A DNA stretch of 48,098 nucleotides from an uncultured Alteromonadaceae bacterium (GCA_947503265.1 CANNDC010000027.1:1-48098), one strand, 5' to 3'. Counted from the first letter of the stretch, positions 7,680 to 16,782 are shown. A program made the numbers and translations. The notes: generated by a model not told the origin, from the sequence alone.

Positions 7680-9289
7680 TAAGAAGTTTGTTGAGTTAGC
7701 AGCTCTATTGCTGTCTCGTTAATATCGATAGCTTGATTGTTTAGCAATACAACGCCTCGGGAACCATCTAGATAGAAACCAACGAAACTGCTGAATCCAG
7801 CGGTTTGTCCATTGTGCCACGCATACTCTCGCCCTTGATGATCTTTGCTTAAAATCCAACTTAACCCTTGTTCACAGCAAGGCGAAATCGAAACGTATTT
7901 TGAAAATAGTACTTTGGATATGGTTGAGCGGTCTTTTGCATGTAACATCAAATTTCCAACGTATTTTGTCATATCACTGAGATCAGATACCAAGGCACCA
8001 GCCCCGGCCAATGCATCAAAATGCCAATGAGGTGAAATAGTGCCTGCAAAGTTATGGCCTTTCGCTAGATTATTTTCCGACGCACTTGTGCTTTTTGCGA
8101 TAAACGTGTTTGGCATATCTAACTTCTGCAAGATGACTCGGTCTAACATTTTCTCAAACGACAGCTTGGTAAATCTAGCCAATGATTCGGCTAAAACACC
8201 GTAACCGTAGTTGGAATATAGGTGCTGGTTGTGTTGGTGTTGATGATCAGCTAAAGCTGCTTCTAAAGCGACTATATCATAGTGTTTGTATGGGTCTTCC
8301 ATGTCTGCAGTGTAAAACAAGTTGTCTGGCAGGCGCGCAAGTCCACTGGTATGGGTGGCTAGCTGTAACAAGGAAATAGATTGCGGTGCTTTTGGAAAGA
8401 ATTGATTTAACGGCTCATTTGCCATTAGTTGTTTGGTTGAAATTAAGTCTGCGAGCAAATAAGCGACAAACGTCTTGGTAACCGAGCCTATTTCATAACG
8501 GGTTTCGGCACTATGATCTGCAAAGAAATGTTCTTCTATTTCTCCTTTATCGATGATGGCATAACTCCCACCAAACTGCCCAAACACCTGTTTTGGCGTT
8601 GATTTTATACTCGCTTGGGGAGTGGCTAAACTATTGGTTTGCTTGGTCAAAGTGAGGGGCCTTTCCATGCCTTGAGTAAAGGTACCTTTGTAGCCAGCTT
8701 CTTCTAGTGTTCCTTTAAAGCTCGCATTAATCATGGCTGATGAGAAACTCAGTTCAGAATGACTAATGCTAATGGGTGAAACTGGGATACCAAAGCTTTT
8801 TTGTGACGGGCTATCCAAGGTTGCAAGATAACGATCCGGAAGCACTGCAATATTTAAATTTAGCGGCAACTTTGCTCGTTTATTGATGATCAGTTCACCA
8901 CTATATGTTCCTTCAAAGGCCAATCTATTTAAATCTTTCTCGGTCAATTTTTTAAAGTTTAAATCGAAATCTCTACCTTGCTTAAAGGTGCCACGAATTT
9001 CCCCATTTGATACTTTCCCAAGATAGCTAGCACCTAAGCCTTTATCAGTGAAAGAAAGAGTATCACCTTCAATTTCAAAGCTGGTGGGAGCACGATTAAA
9101 CATACCTTGGTTTGGGCTGTCTAATGTTAGCGTGTCTTCATGAATATTGATGCCGATGGTCAGGCTAACTTCACCTCTGATCACCATTTCCCCGCGCCAT
9201 TTTCCAGACAGTGAAGGCGTTTCGGCAAAACTCGCAAAAGAAAATACCAGTACTACAAGACCAATTATTTTATGTAGTGAAGATGTCAT
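7679..9289 (-). CDS. Exported beta-lactamase-fold serine hydrolase with a duplicated N-terminal beta domain
   Basis: This 536-residue protein has a signal peptide (cleavage after SFASFA, about 22). Two tandem related beta segments (about 25-115 and 125-216) share the TLDSP motif, a clear internal duplication. The class C beta-lactamase/PBP4*-like domain follows, with Ser269-x-x-Lys272 (GSVTKTF), YSNYGYG as the YxN motif and HNGQTAG in place of KTG. It is probably a periplasmic peptidase, esterase or D-amino peptidase rather than a resistance enzyme. It leads the operon with the LytS and LytR genes. Confidence 0.9.
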   Translation of the reverse strand: MTSSLHKIIGLVVLVFSFASFAETPSLSGKWRGEMVIRGEVSLTIGINIHEDTLTLDSPNQGMFNRAPTSFEIEGDTLSFTDKGLGASYLGKVSNGEIRGTFKQGRDFDLNFKKLTEKDLNRLAFEGTYSGELIINKRAKLPLNLNIAVLPDRYLATLDSPSQKSFGIPVSPISISHSELSFSSAMINASFKGTLEEAGYKGTFTQGMERPLTLTKQTNSLATPQASIKSTPKQVFGQFGGSYAIIDKGEIEEHFFADHSAETRYEIGSVTKTFVAYLLADLISTKQLMANEPLNQFFPKAPQSISLLQLATHTSGLARLPDNLFYTADMEDPYKHYDIVALEAALADHQHQHNQHLYSNYGYGVLAESLARFTKLSFEKMLDRVILQKLDMPNTFIAKSTSASENNLAKGHNFAGTISPHWHFDALAGAGALVSDLSDMTKYVGNLMLHAKDRSTISKVLFSKYVSISPCCEQGLSWILSKDHQGREYAWHNGQTAGFSSFVGFYLDGSRGVVLLNNQAIDINETAIELLTQQTS

Positions 9290-9621
9290 TTCTATATACC
9301 TTTAAATATTAAATTGAACTGCAGTGTAAAGGTGAATTAGTCGTTTAACGCAATAATATGACAGGCGGGAGTATAATAAGACAAGCGGTAATCGAGGTTG
9401 TGAACAACCAATGGTTATTTTTGAACCTTAAATTCAGGGGAATTCATCGCGCCATAGACACTCTACTAATAACGTTCGTTGGCTGGAGCATTTGTAATCG
9501 CTTTAATCAGCAAAGCTCTGTTTAGCCATATGTCTTCAAGGTTTTATGGTTAATTTACTATTAGACAATAAAAAACGGCGGGTATAAACCGCCGTTTTTA
9601 CAAACTAGATTTCGATAAGGT
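9290..9621. other. Intergenic region between TonB receptor end and serine-hydrolase operon
   Basis: This 332-bp stretch has no convincing ORF. It holds the terminator at 9571-9599 and an inverted repeat GGTTGT-GA-ACAACC (9396-9409), about 107 bp upstream of the serine hydrolase ATG, which is a plausible operator for that operon, perhaps for the linked LytTR regulator. I see nothing else. Confidence 0.5.
9571..9599 (-). terminator. Rho-independent terminator of the TonB receptor gene
   Basis: The hairpin AAAAACGGCGG / CCGCCGTTTTT with a 7-base loop is flanked by A and T runs, so it can work on either strand. It sits 23 bases after the stop of the minus-strand receptor gene. Confidence 0.93.
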
Positions 9622-11934
9622 TTAGAACTTATAACGCCCTGTAATACCTATCTGTCTGCCTCTTGGTAAAAAGACCATATGGGCGCGAGCGAAGAATCTG
9701 AAATCACCTGGGTCAACATAGCGGAATATATTGGCTGCAGTATCATCATCAAACAGGTTCTTAGCCCATAGTGATACTTCATAGTTCTCGCTTTCGATAC
9801 CTGCTCTCAAATTCACTTTAAAGCTACTACCTGTTTCCTGCAAGTTTTGGAAGGTGCCATAACGTGAAGAAGCATAGATACCATCTAATTTGACTTTAGC
9901 TTGCCACTCACCACTAGAACCAATAGGCGCGTCATAGATAGCACTAATTACACCGGTATTTTCAGAAACACGAGGAATTTTAAATCCTGCTAGGTCATCA
10001 CTTCCCAATATAGTTGCTTGGGTTGGATCAGTACCTTTGGTAATCTCAGCTCCTGAATGTGCATATGATACTTTCATTGCGAAATTGTCTGTTACGTCAT
10101 ATGAAACAGATGCCTCTAAACCACGAATTTCCGATTCCCCCACGTTTTGTACAACGGTTACCTGAACCTGCTCGGGAGTACCTTCACGCAATATAACGAC
10201 TTGACTTAATTGTTGATCAGTCAAATCCATTGCATAAAGGGCAACATTGAATATGCCATCTCCATCCGCAAACGATGATTTAACCCCCGCTTCTAACTGA
10301 ACAACTACTTCTTCATTAAAACTTGAAAGTGCGGCTTCATCTGGGTCACTTTGATCTACACCAGCATTGAATCCACCCGCTTTATGGCCTCGAGCAATGT
10401 TTGTGTAAAAAAGCGTATCATCAGAATGCTGATAAGAAGCGGTAAAGCGGTAATCAACCCCATCAAAAGTTTCAGATAACGCATCCCCGTCCGGCCCAGC
10501 GGCAACGGTCAGAGTGGACACATCTTCTTCATAGAGTCCCAGCTCAGCGGTTAGTGTTAATTTTTCGGTGACGGCATATTCAGCCAAACCAAATAGCTTA
10601 GTTTCTTCGTTATTTGTTTTACCATCGAATTCTAAGTCTGCCTCAAGAATATTGCGGTCAATGGTTTCTACTTCTTCGTCATAATAGAATATACCTGCTA
10701 ACACACTAAAGTTGTCATTTACATCACCAGTGATTCTGATTTCATGAGAAAAGTAATCACGCTCACCTTTGTCGTCTGTTACCCAAGCTGAAGGGAAAGA
10801 TCCAAATGAGTTACCGACAATGGTATCGGAATAAGATTGGTTGGTTACAATGCGAGTCTCTTCAGTGGTGTAGCCCCATAGCCACTGCAAATCAAAATTA
10901 TCTGAAAGAACAATGTTTGCATCACCAGTTATTCTGGTTACTTCACGGTCTAGACCAGCACGCATATCCCACTGAGCTGGTTGTCCGCCAAAGAAAGTGG
11001 TGGTGTTCTCACCTTGATTTATTGAAGTAGCAACGCGGGTTGAATCTGGTACGCTGACTTCACCACAAAAGTACGAACGAATAACGTTAGGGCATTCAGT
11101 ACCGCCAGCTTCAACGCTGTTGTTAAATGTTGAGTCGTAAAGGAAGCCTGCGAATTGGCCGTCTTCATCTTTTGCATAATAGCCGCGAATATTGAATTCT
11201 AAGTTGTCTGTAGGGGTAATATTGAGTGCAGCATGCAATGCCGTGGTGCTTTCTTCACCTATTGCTCTAGCACCTTCAGTATTCTCACTTAAGTTGTCGT
11301 ATTCGCCATCGTAATTGTAGATTCTTCCACCAATAGAACCTCTAACATATTCTGAAAGAGGACCAGATATTGTTCCAGTTATATCTTGATGACCATGCTG
11401 AGCAGCGGTAGCTGAGAAATTACCACTGAATTCATCAGTAGGCTTTTTAGTAATGTAGTTAATCACACCACCATAAGTTGAACGTCCGTATAAAGCTGAT
11501 TGAGGTCCTTTCAAAATTTCAACACGTTGCACATTGTCTAGAATAGAGGAGATCACTCCAGTTCTAATAAACACGCCATCGATAAAAAGACCAACTGGTT
11601 GAGGTGTTTCTGGTCTGCTATTTGAAATACCACGAATAACAGGTCTTTCAGCCGTTCGACCAAAATCACCACTGATTTGCAATCCAGGGGTTAAATCGGC
11701 GATATCGCGAGCATCTTGAAGTCCTGAATCTTCAATATCATCTGCACTAAATGAAGAAATAGAGATGGGGGTTTCTTGTAAAAATTCTTCTTTTTTACGA
11801 CCAGTGATGACTATTTTTTCGTAATCTTCATCTGCTTCAGAAGCCGTTTGCGCTTCTTGTGCCTGAATTTGAAAAGTACTGGAAACGAGTGCAAAACCGA
11901 TCGCCAGTGTGATTTTATTTTTTATAAGTTTCAT
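9622..11934 (-). CDS. TonB-dependent outer-membrane receptor (operator-controlled)
   Basis: This 770-residue receptor is counted from the ATG at 11934, which has AAGG about 8 bases upstream and directly precedes a good signal peptide ending IQAQ; an in-frame upstream ATG would add 23 unlikely residues. The TonB box region is EKIVITGRKKEEFLQETPIS. The plug domain (about 40-150) has VEILKGPQSALYGRSTYGGVINYI, and the 22-strand barrel ends in ITGRYKF with a terminal Phe. A shared operator (11956-11973) and a perfect FNR box lie upstream. It resembles the substrate-uptake receptors that accompany catabolic operons, and probably imports the operon's substrate or its precursor. Confidence 0.95.
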   Translation of the reverse strand: MKLIKNKITLAIGFALVSSTFQIQAQEAQTASEADEDYEKIVITGRKKEEFLQETPISISSFSADDIEDSGLQDARDIADLTPGLQISGDFGRTAERPVIRGISNSRPETPQPVGLFIDGVFIRTGVISSILDNVQRVEILKGPQSALYGRSTYGGVINYITKKPTDEFSGNFSATAAQHGHQDITGTISGPLSEYVRGSIGGRIYNYDGEYDNLSENTEGARAIGEESTTALHAALNITPTDNLEFNIRGYYAKDEDGQFAGFLYDSTFNNSVEAGGTECPNVIRSYFCGEVSVPDSTRVATSINQGENTTTFFGGQPAQWDMRAGLDREVTRITGDANIVLSDNFDLQWLWGYTTEETRIVTNQSYSDTIVGNSFGSFPSAWVTDDKGERDYFSHEIRITGDVNDNFSVLAGIFYYDEEVETIDRNILEADLEFDGKTNNEETKLFGLAEYAVTEKLTLTAELGLYEEDVSTLTVAAGPDGDALSETFDGVDYRFTASYQHSDDTLFYTNIARGHKAGGFNAGVDQSDPDEAALSSFNEEVVVQLEAGVKSSFADGDGIFNVALYAMDLTDQQLSQVVILREGTPEQVQVTVVQNVGESEIRGLEASVSYDVTDNFAMKVSYAHSGAEITKGTDPTQATILGSDDLAGFKIPRVSENTGVISAIYDAPIGSSGEWQAKVKLDGIYASSRYGTFQNLQETGSSFKVNLRAGIESENYEVSLWAKNLFDDDTAANIFRYVDPGDFRFFARAHMVFLPRGRQIGITGRYKF

Positions 11935-11955
11935 ATGCTTACCTTCAACTTGTTC

Positions 11956-11973
11956 AATATGTACGGACAATTT
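11956..11973 (-). promoter_or_regulatory. Shared palindromic operator, copy 1 (TonB receptor)
   Basis: AATATGTACGGACAATTT on the plus strand matches the AATTTGTACGGACAAATT palindrome with two mismatches. It is 22 bp before the receptor ATG and immediately downstream of a TATAAG -10-like hexamer on the minus strand (11979-11974), so a bound protein would cover the start site. Confidence 0.8.
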
Positions 11974-12021
11974 CTTATAATTATTTTTAACGTAATCTAG
12001 CACTGCACTGATACGAAAAGT

Positions 12022-12035
12022 TTGATATATATCAA
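12022..12035 (-). promoter_or_regulatory. FNR/FixK-type box upstream of the TonB receptor
   Basis: TTGATATATATCAA is a perfect palindrome with the FNR half-sites TTGAT and ATCAA spaced by 4. Its centre is about 61 bp upstream of the start predicted from the TATAAG -10 element, the usual class I activator position. Confidence 0.65.
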
Positions 12036-12124
12036 TTTGTCGATTTTCAAAATAGATAGTTGCTAACCTAATGAAATATCGAAATATTTTGCGTAGCGTG
12101 TCTGAGGATGTTATTCGAATTTAT

Positions 12125-12150
12125 AGAGACGTTTGGAATTAAACGTCTCT
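12125..12150 (-). terminator. Hairpin after the VOC operon
   Basis: AGAGACGTTT / AAACGTCTCT forms a perfect 10-bp stem with a 6-base loop, 23 bases after the stop of the last VOC gene. The U tract is weak on the minus strand, so termination may be partial. Confidence 0.6.
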
Positions 12151-12172
12151 TTACATCAAGAAATGATTGCTT

Positions 12173-12742
12173 TTAATCGGATGCTTTCGCGGGCGCATCT
12201 AATAGATGATTTATTTCTAGCCAATATCCATCTGGATCTTGAATCATTGACATTTTTACCGCTATTTTCCCACCACCTGCTCTAGGATAGTGGACTAGCT
12301 TTGGCGCTTCGATTACTTTAACGCCTGGTGAAGAGGCTATCTTTTCCCATCTTGTATCTAAGTCAGTTGCATTGATAACGATAATGGGATCTCCCGGAAC
12401 CGGCTCATCGAATTTTTCTTTGCGCTGTGGTTTCAATGGATAGATATACTGCAGAATACCAATCAAACCAACATAATCATCGTTAGCTTCTAACAACACC
12501 AGCCGTCTTTTACGAATGTTACCGTCTTCCATCGGTGTATTGATGTCTTGGTCATAAATCACTTTTAACCCAAGTGCATCACGATAGAGTTTTAGTGATT
12601 TATCAGCGTCGTTAACGATAAAAGTCGTTCTACGTATATCAACAGGGATACGTTTTTCATCTGCTACTGGAGCTGCATTGGTAGAGATTGCACAGGCACC
12701 TAGTAAACTGACTACAACCATTAATAGTGTTATTTTTCTCAT
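12173..12742 (-). CDS. VOC-fold (glyoxalase/extradiol-like) lipoprotein
   Basis: This 189-residue protein counts from the ATG at 12742, which has GGGA 8-9 bases upstream and begins a lipoprotein signal with lipobox LLGAC. An upstream in-frame ATG would bury the signal. The mature part is a single VOC domain pair: RRTTFIVNDADKSLKLYRDALGLKVIYD and, near the end, MSMIQDPDGYWLEINH, where the Glu is a usual metal ligand. VOC proteins are normally cytoplasmic, so membrane anchoring in the periplasm is unusual. It is last in the three-gene VOC operon, 69 bp after the previous gene, with an FNR-like box in the gap. Isomerase, lyase, oxygenase or binding functions are all possible. Confidence 0.85.
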   Translation of the reverse strand: MRKITLLMVVVSLLGACAISTNAAPVADEKRIPVDIRRTTFIVNDADKSLKLYRDALGLKVIYDQDINTPMEDGNIRKRRLVLLEANDDYVGLIGILQYIYPLKPQRKEKFDEPVPGDPIIVINATDLDTRWEKIASSPGVKVIEAPKLVHYPRAGGGKIAVKMSMIQDPDGYWLEINHLLDAPAKASD

Positions 12743-12801
12743 TTTATATTTCCCAAAATTTACAGTGGCTGGACTATGGCACTGATAGTGACATAGACAC
12801 A

Positions 12802-12815
12802 TTGACTAAGGTCAA
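12802..12815 (-). promoter_or_regulatory. FNR-like box before the VOC lipoprotein gene
   Basis: TTGACTAAGGTCAA has FNR-type half-sites with 4-bp spacing and perfectly matched arms. It overlaps the last codons of the upstream VOC gene and lies 60 bp before the ATG at 12742. Confidence 0.45.
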
Positions 12816-13831
12816 TTCTTTTGGTGGTGCTTTTCGTAAAATTCTAACCAAGTATCATCTGGCGTCAGTATGGCCATCACATTCACAATTCCATAGGGCG
12901 GAATCTGCAACTGGGCCTTAGAAACAACTTCAATATTATTTTTGACGAGTGTTTTCTCTAGTTTCGCTAAATTTTTGGTTGGGAAGCGTAACGTCGCAAT
13001 TCCAATGTTTGGTGGTCTAGCTAAATGACTAACATCACGACCGTTTGCGCCATGAAATTGCAATATCTCTACTGAGCCTTCATTCTTCTTCTGAGGATGC
13101 AATATGTACACTGAGCGTTCAATTTGTGTTGTTAGGTTATAAGGTAGCCCGAGAACATTGGGGCCAGCTGATTCGCTTGCCCCTTTGTGTTTAAGGTATA
13201 TCTGAAATCCAAGCACATCCTGATAAAAAGCTAAGGAAACATCTATATCTTTTACTACTTGTGTGGAATTGAACACTCGGCTGAATTCCTTCAGATTTGG
13301 CCAGCCTTCCAGCGTAGGTTTGATTCGTTCAATCAGCGCAAAACTGACACCATCATGCCCTCGCGTTATCCATTCCTTTACTTCAAAAGGACCAAAGGTA
13401 AACCCGACCGGATCGGAAACACTCTGCCATCCAAGGTTTTGTAACTGTCTGAACTTTCGATCCATATCCGCAACGCGGACGTTCACGTCAAAAATGCCAC
13501 CTGTGTCCCATGACTGAGTATTTGAACGGATTTGTTGTTGCGCGACGCCTTCAATTTTTATCAGTCTGATATATCCTCTGTTTTCACCTTTATTTGATAA
13601 TAAGATTTGTCTGACGTCTGCGGAGGAGGGCAGTTGCCAAAGCTTATTCAATTCTTTATCAACTGGGGCAAGGCTGCGAACTTCATAACCCGCTACTTGA
13701 GTGTAAAAGTGTTTCGCTTTTTCCATGTTATTTACAATAAAAACGGTCTCAGAAAATCCTTCCAGTTTAAAGTCACTCGCGTTTGACCAATATGTAGTCG
13801 AGACGAATAATATGATCAACAAATATTTCAT
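12812..13831 (-). CDS. Exported two-domain VOC-fold protein
   Basis: This 339-residue protein has a cleavable signal peptide (MKYLLIILFVSTTYWSNA). Two VOC modules follow. The first begins FSETVFIVNNMEKAKHFY (about 25-160) and ends VSFALIERIKP. The second begins RVFNSTQVVKDIDVSLAFYQD (about 190-335) and ends DDTWLEFYEKH. The terminal Glu of each module sits where VOC enzymes bind metal. Its ATG is 2 bp from the preceding gene's stop, so the two are co-translated. It probably acts on, or binds, the imported substrate in the periplasm together with the other two VOC proteins; the reaction is unknown. Confidence 0.85.
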   Translation of the reverse strand: MKYLLIILFVSTTYWSNASDFKLEGFSETVFIVNNMEKAKHFYTQVAGYEVRSLAPVDKELNKLWQLPSSADVRQILLSNKGENRGYIRLIKIEGVAQQQIRSNTQSWDTGGIFDVNVRVADMDRKFRQLQNLGWQSVSDPVGFTFGPFEVKEWITRGHDGVSFALIERIKPTLEGWPNLKEFSRVFNSTQVVKDIDVSLAFYQDVLGFQIYLKHKGASESAGPNVLGLPYNLTTQIERSVYILHPQKKNEGSVEILQFHGANGRDVSHLARPPNIGIATLRFPTKNLAKLEKTLVKNNIEVVSKAQLQIPPYGIVNVMAILTPDDTWLEFYEKHHQKN

Positions 13832-13833
13832 GG

Positions 13834-14919
13834 TTATTTCTCAAAAATTTCAATAAGGAAACCGTTTGGCGCCCGCAAAGTAGCAAGTTTTACATTGCCC
13901 AACAGTGGGTCATAAATTGTCTGTGGCATGGCAATAATCTCGCTTCCGTAAGATCTAGCATTGTTAATTACAGTGTCGATAGAACGGACGGGGAAGGTCC
14001 ACATGCCTAATCCCAAATTGGGAATACTGGGTTGGACATCTAGTTTGATATGCTCGATGTTTCGATAGTCTACAAACAACATATGGCCAGTAGAAGCACC
14101 CTTGCTGTAAACAATTGCAAAGCGAAATACTGTGCCGTTGGGAAGGTTCATTGCTCCTTTGTCACCAGCAGATTTAAATTCTCTATCAGAGCGTACCTCT
14201 AAACCCAAAACATCAGTGTAAAACCTCAGATGATTGTCTGAATCAGTAATAATTTGCGCTGAATAACCTGGGCCACCTAAGCCATTTTCATCCACCGGAC
14301 CCAGTTGCGCCATGCCATTTCCACGTGTAATCGCGACGCCATGAATGAAATCAGGTCCGTTAAAAATGGTCTCATCAATTTGATAGCTTGTACCATCAGT
14401 TCTGGGTATTGGGTAAGACTCCAATGTATTTAAAGCACCAAAACCGACTTTACGAACTTTTTTATCTAGCTTTATCGTATTTTCATTGGGGAATCCTAGC
14501 GAGAAGGGGCCAAGTTCCGTAGCATCCCAGCTATTGTGGATACTGGGCATTGGGCGGTCTAAAACTATCAGTCTTATCTGTATGGCCTGTTTGACTCCCT
14601 TTCTGTACAAGCGATAAGTCTGCCAATTTAATGCGTCGGGAATTTGCCAAAGCTGCCTTTGAGCCTTCTCGGTTTCTGCTGATATAGCGATTGGCCCTTC
14701 GACTTGCATTCCCATGCCATCGCGATAAAACAATAAACTTTGTTGTAATGATACGGTTGCAATTGTCGCAGTGTGTAATGGCATGGCAAGCGCATCTTTT
14801 GCGGAGCTTTTCGGTGCTAGCGCATCGTTTGAATCTGCTAAAACAGACACAGAAGTAGAAACATAAGTGACAAATATCAAATACATCAGAGTTAGTCGTT
14901 TAGTTGCGGTGTTTTTCAT
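13834..14919 (-). CDS. Exported two-domain VOC-fold protein, first gene of the VOC operon
   Basis: This 361-residue protein has a signal peptide ending near SVSVLA (about 29). Two VOC modules follow: HTATIATVSLQQSLLFYRDGMGMQVE (about 50-185) and YSAQIITDSDNHLRFYTDVLGLEVRSD (about 215-360), the latter ending APNGFLIEIFEK. It is related to the next gene, suggesting duplication. The operator copy at 14925-14942 ends only 5 bases before the ATG and covers the Shine-Dalgarno area. A minus-strand -35-like TTGACG (revcomp of 14972-14977) and -10-like CATACT (revcomp of 14947-14952) precede it. Periplasmic location and co-regulation with a TonB receptor suggest handling of an imported compound. Confidence 0.85.
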   Translation of the reverse strand: MKNTATKRLTLMYLIFVTYVSTSVSVLADSNDALAPKSSAKDALAMPLHTATIATVSLQQSLLFYRDGMGMQVEGPIAISAETEKAQRQLWQIPDALNWQTYRLYRKGVKQAIQIRLIVLDRPMPSIHNSWDATELGPFSLGFPNENTIKLDKKVRKVGFGALNTLESYPIPRTDGTSYQIDETIFNGPDFIHGVAITRGNGMAQLGPVDENGLGGPGYSAQIITDSDNHLRFYTDVLGLEVRSDREFKSAGDKGAMNLPNGTVFRFAIVYSKGASTGHMLFVDYRNIEHIKLDVQPSIPNLGLGMWTFPVRSIDTVINNARSYGSEIIAMPQTIYDPLLGNVKLATLRAPNGFLIEIFEK

Positions 14920-14924
14920 TACAC

Positions 14925-14942
14925 TATTTGTCCGTACAAAAC
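14925..14942 (-). promoter_or_regulatory. Shared palindromic operator, copy 2 (VOC operon)
   Basis: TATTTGTCCGTACAAAAC contains the full core TTGTCCGTACAA. It sits between the predicted -10 and the ATG at 14919 of the VOC operon, overlapping the ribosome-binding region. The divergent amine oxidase gene starts 87 bp to the right and could also be affected. Confidence 0.82.
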
Positions 14943-15003
14943 TTTCAGTATGAACTAGGTTGAATGCTCGCCGTCAACAACTCAACCGGTGACAACTGCT
15001 TTA

Positions 15004-15017
15004 TTGACAAAGATCAA
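15004..15017 (+). promoter_or_regulatory. FNR-like box just before the amine oxidase gene
   Basis: TTGACAAAGATCAA matches TTGAYN4RTCAA and ends 11 bases before the GTG start at 15029. This position would suit repression or a start-site-proximal role rather than activation. Confidence 0.4.
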
Positions 15018-15028
15018 CGGAGAAAAAT

Positions 15029-16426
15029 GTGGATAGACGCAGTGCGATGTTTGGAATCGCCGCGACTGGGCTAGTCGCAAGTTTGAATCTTTATGCCAGA
15101 GAGAAGACGCATTATGACGTCATTGTTGTTGGGGCGGGGCTATCTGGTCTCAATGCCGCGTATCGTCTAGATGCAGCTGGCTACAACGTATTGTTGCTTG
15201 AGGCAAACAATCGTGTTGGAGGCAGAATTCTTACACTGCAAGATATCAACGAAATGCCTGAAACTGGAGGTCAGCAAATTGGCCATGGGTACGGTTTGAT
15301 GAGAACAATGGCAACTGAGCTGGGCCTTAAAATGCAAAGCATGGGTGATTTCGCCAGAAAGACCCAGTTTGTCATAGGCAATAAGTCTGTATCACGTGAA
15401 CAATGGCCTAGCCATGAACTAAACCATCTTAACGAAGAAGAACAACAATTAGCACCATCATCACTCTATTTTCATTACATTAAGAAAATACCCAGCTTCG
15501 CTTACCCGTCGGATTGGACTAAAGAAAAGTATAAGATACTAGACGTTTCTCTGTACCAAGTTTTTAAGAAACTGGGAGCATCAGATCAAGCGCTTAGACT
15601 GATGGACGCTAACTTGAATGCAAATAATTTAAAACAACTGTCAGCGGCTGATGCTGTGTATCGCTATCGATTGGCTATGAGTTCAGGTCGAGGAAAAACT
15701 CACAGAATAGTAGGCGGGAATTCGAATTTCACTAATGCACTGGCAACCAAATTGAAGGATAAAATTAGCTTGCAAAAAACAGTTGCTAAAATCATCAATG
15801 ATAAAAAGGTCACCTTACAATGTTCAGATGGTAGCCGCTATACAGCCAATAAGGTCATTGTAACCTTACCATTTTCGGTATTGCGAAACGTGTCGATTCA
15901 AGGGCAAATGAGTGATTTAAAACGACGGGCGATTCAACAAGTTAATTACACGCAAATATCTCAAGTTCATTTTGAAGTTGAAAAAGGATTGAGTAAAGAT
16001 GACAGCATTTTCCAAAACTTATGGTCAGATACTTGTTTCGGCCGCGTATTTACGAGCGCTGACAAAAGTGGACAGATAACTAGTCTGCTCAGTTGGATTA
16101 ATGGTGATGCAGCTATCGCTTTAGATTCGATGTCTGAATCCGATGCCATTCATTGTGTGCAAAAAGCCATTGAAAAAGCTGTCCCAGCGCTGAAAGGCAA
16201 AATAAAAGCCAGACACTATCAATCGTGGGGAAAAAACCGATTTGCAAAGGGAGCGTATTTTCATTTTGCACCCGGACAAGTGCAACTCTTTGCTAACGTT
16301 ATGGCTAGCCCAGAAGGTAGCCTACATTTTGCCGGTGAACATACAGAATTCGACTACCCGGGTATGGAGTCTGCTTTAGTATCAGGAATGCGTGCATATC
16401 ATGAGGTTAGCCAACTGGTGCGCTAA
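15029..16426 (+). CDS. Tat-type exported FAD-dependent amine oxidase
   Basis: This 465-residue flavin monoamine-oxidase-family protein starts at a GTG with GGAG 7 bases upstream; the nearby ATG at 15027 is in another frame. The N-terminus DRRSAMFGIAATG is a twin-arginine-like signal, suggesting export with FAD bound. The Rossmann motif is VIVVGAGLSGLNAAYRL (about 30-46), followed by EANNRVGGRI; the C-terminal FAD contact is HFAGEHTEFDYPGMESALVSG. It would oxidise an amine, amino acid or related C-N bond in the periplasm. It is divergent from the VOC operon and converges with the MerR gene (4-bp overlap of ends). Confidence 0.92.
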   Translation: MDRRSAMFGIAATGLVASLNLYAREKTHYDVIVVGAGLSGLNAAYRLDAAGYNVLLLEANNRVGGRILTLQDINEMPETGGQQIGHGYGLMRTMATELGLKMQSMGDFARKTQFVIGNKSVSREQWPSHELNHLNEEEQQLAPSSLYFHYIKKIPSFAYPSDWTKEKYKILDVSLYQVFKKLGASDQALRLMDANLNANNLKQLSAADAVYRYRLAMSSGRGKTHRIVGGNSNFTNALATKLKDKISLQKTVAKIINDKKVTLQCSDGSRYTANKVIVTLPFSVLRNVSIQGQMSDLKRRAIQQVNYTQISQVHFEVEKGLSKDDSIFQNLWSDTCFGRVFTSADKSGQITSLLSWINGDAAIALDSMSESDAIHCVQKAIEKAVPALKGKIKARHYQSWGKNRFAKGAYFHFAPGQVQLFANVMASPEGSLHFAGEHTEFDYPGMESALVSGMRAYHEVSQLVR

Positions 16427-16782
16427 ACTGGATCTGAATGAGGCGCTATCCATTTCAATAACGTTGACTTGGCTCGATTAAGCTCGTCAATTTTTTGTTC
16501 AATTGATTGCAGTTGTTCTTCTATGGTTCTGCGTAAGATTGGGCAATCTGGTTTGGGGTTATCTAGGTGAGGGATTGCCAACTTAATTTTTGAAAGGGGA
16601 AAGCCTACGGATTGTGCAAAACGAATAAATTTAATTTCTTTAATGTGCTGCTGTCCATACTGACGATATCCGTTGGCGCTTCTCGCTGGTTTAGAGATGA
16701 ACCCTTCTTTTTCATAGTATCTCAATGTGTCTTTAGCGATACCCATGGCCTTAGATATTTCACCGGCTCTCAAGGCTGTCAT
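16423..16782 (-). CDS. MerR-family transcriptional regulator
   Basis: This is a 119-residue regulator. The winged helix-turn-helix is at the N-terminus (AGEISKAMGIAKDTLRYYEKEGFI, then ANGYRQYG) and a dimerisation coiled coil covers about 80-108. A single Cys (KPDCPILRR) lies where metal-sensing MerR proteins have one ligand, but the usual second Cys is missing, so an organic or electrophile signal is likelier. It is divergent from the alpha/beta hydrolase gene, whose promoter has the long spacer and inverted repeat typical of MerR targets; that gene is the probable target. Confidence 0.92.
   Translation of the reverse strand: MTALRAGEISKAMGIAKDTLRYYEKEGFISKPARSANGYRQYGQQHIKEIKFIRFAQSVGFPLSKIKLAIPHLDNPKPDCPILRRTIEEQLQSIEQKIDELNRAKSTLLKWIAPHSDPV

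Noticed and set aside
7679..9289. Beta-lactamase resistance gene
   Set aside because: KTG is replaced by HNG and the large duplicated N-terminal domain is atypical, so an antibiotic-resistance role is not supported.
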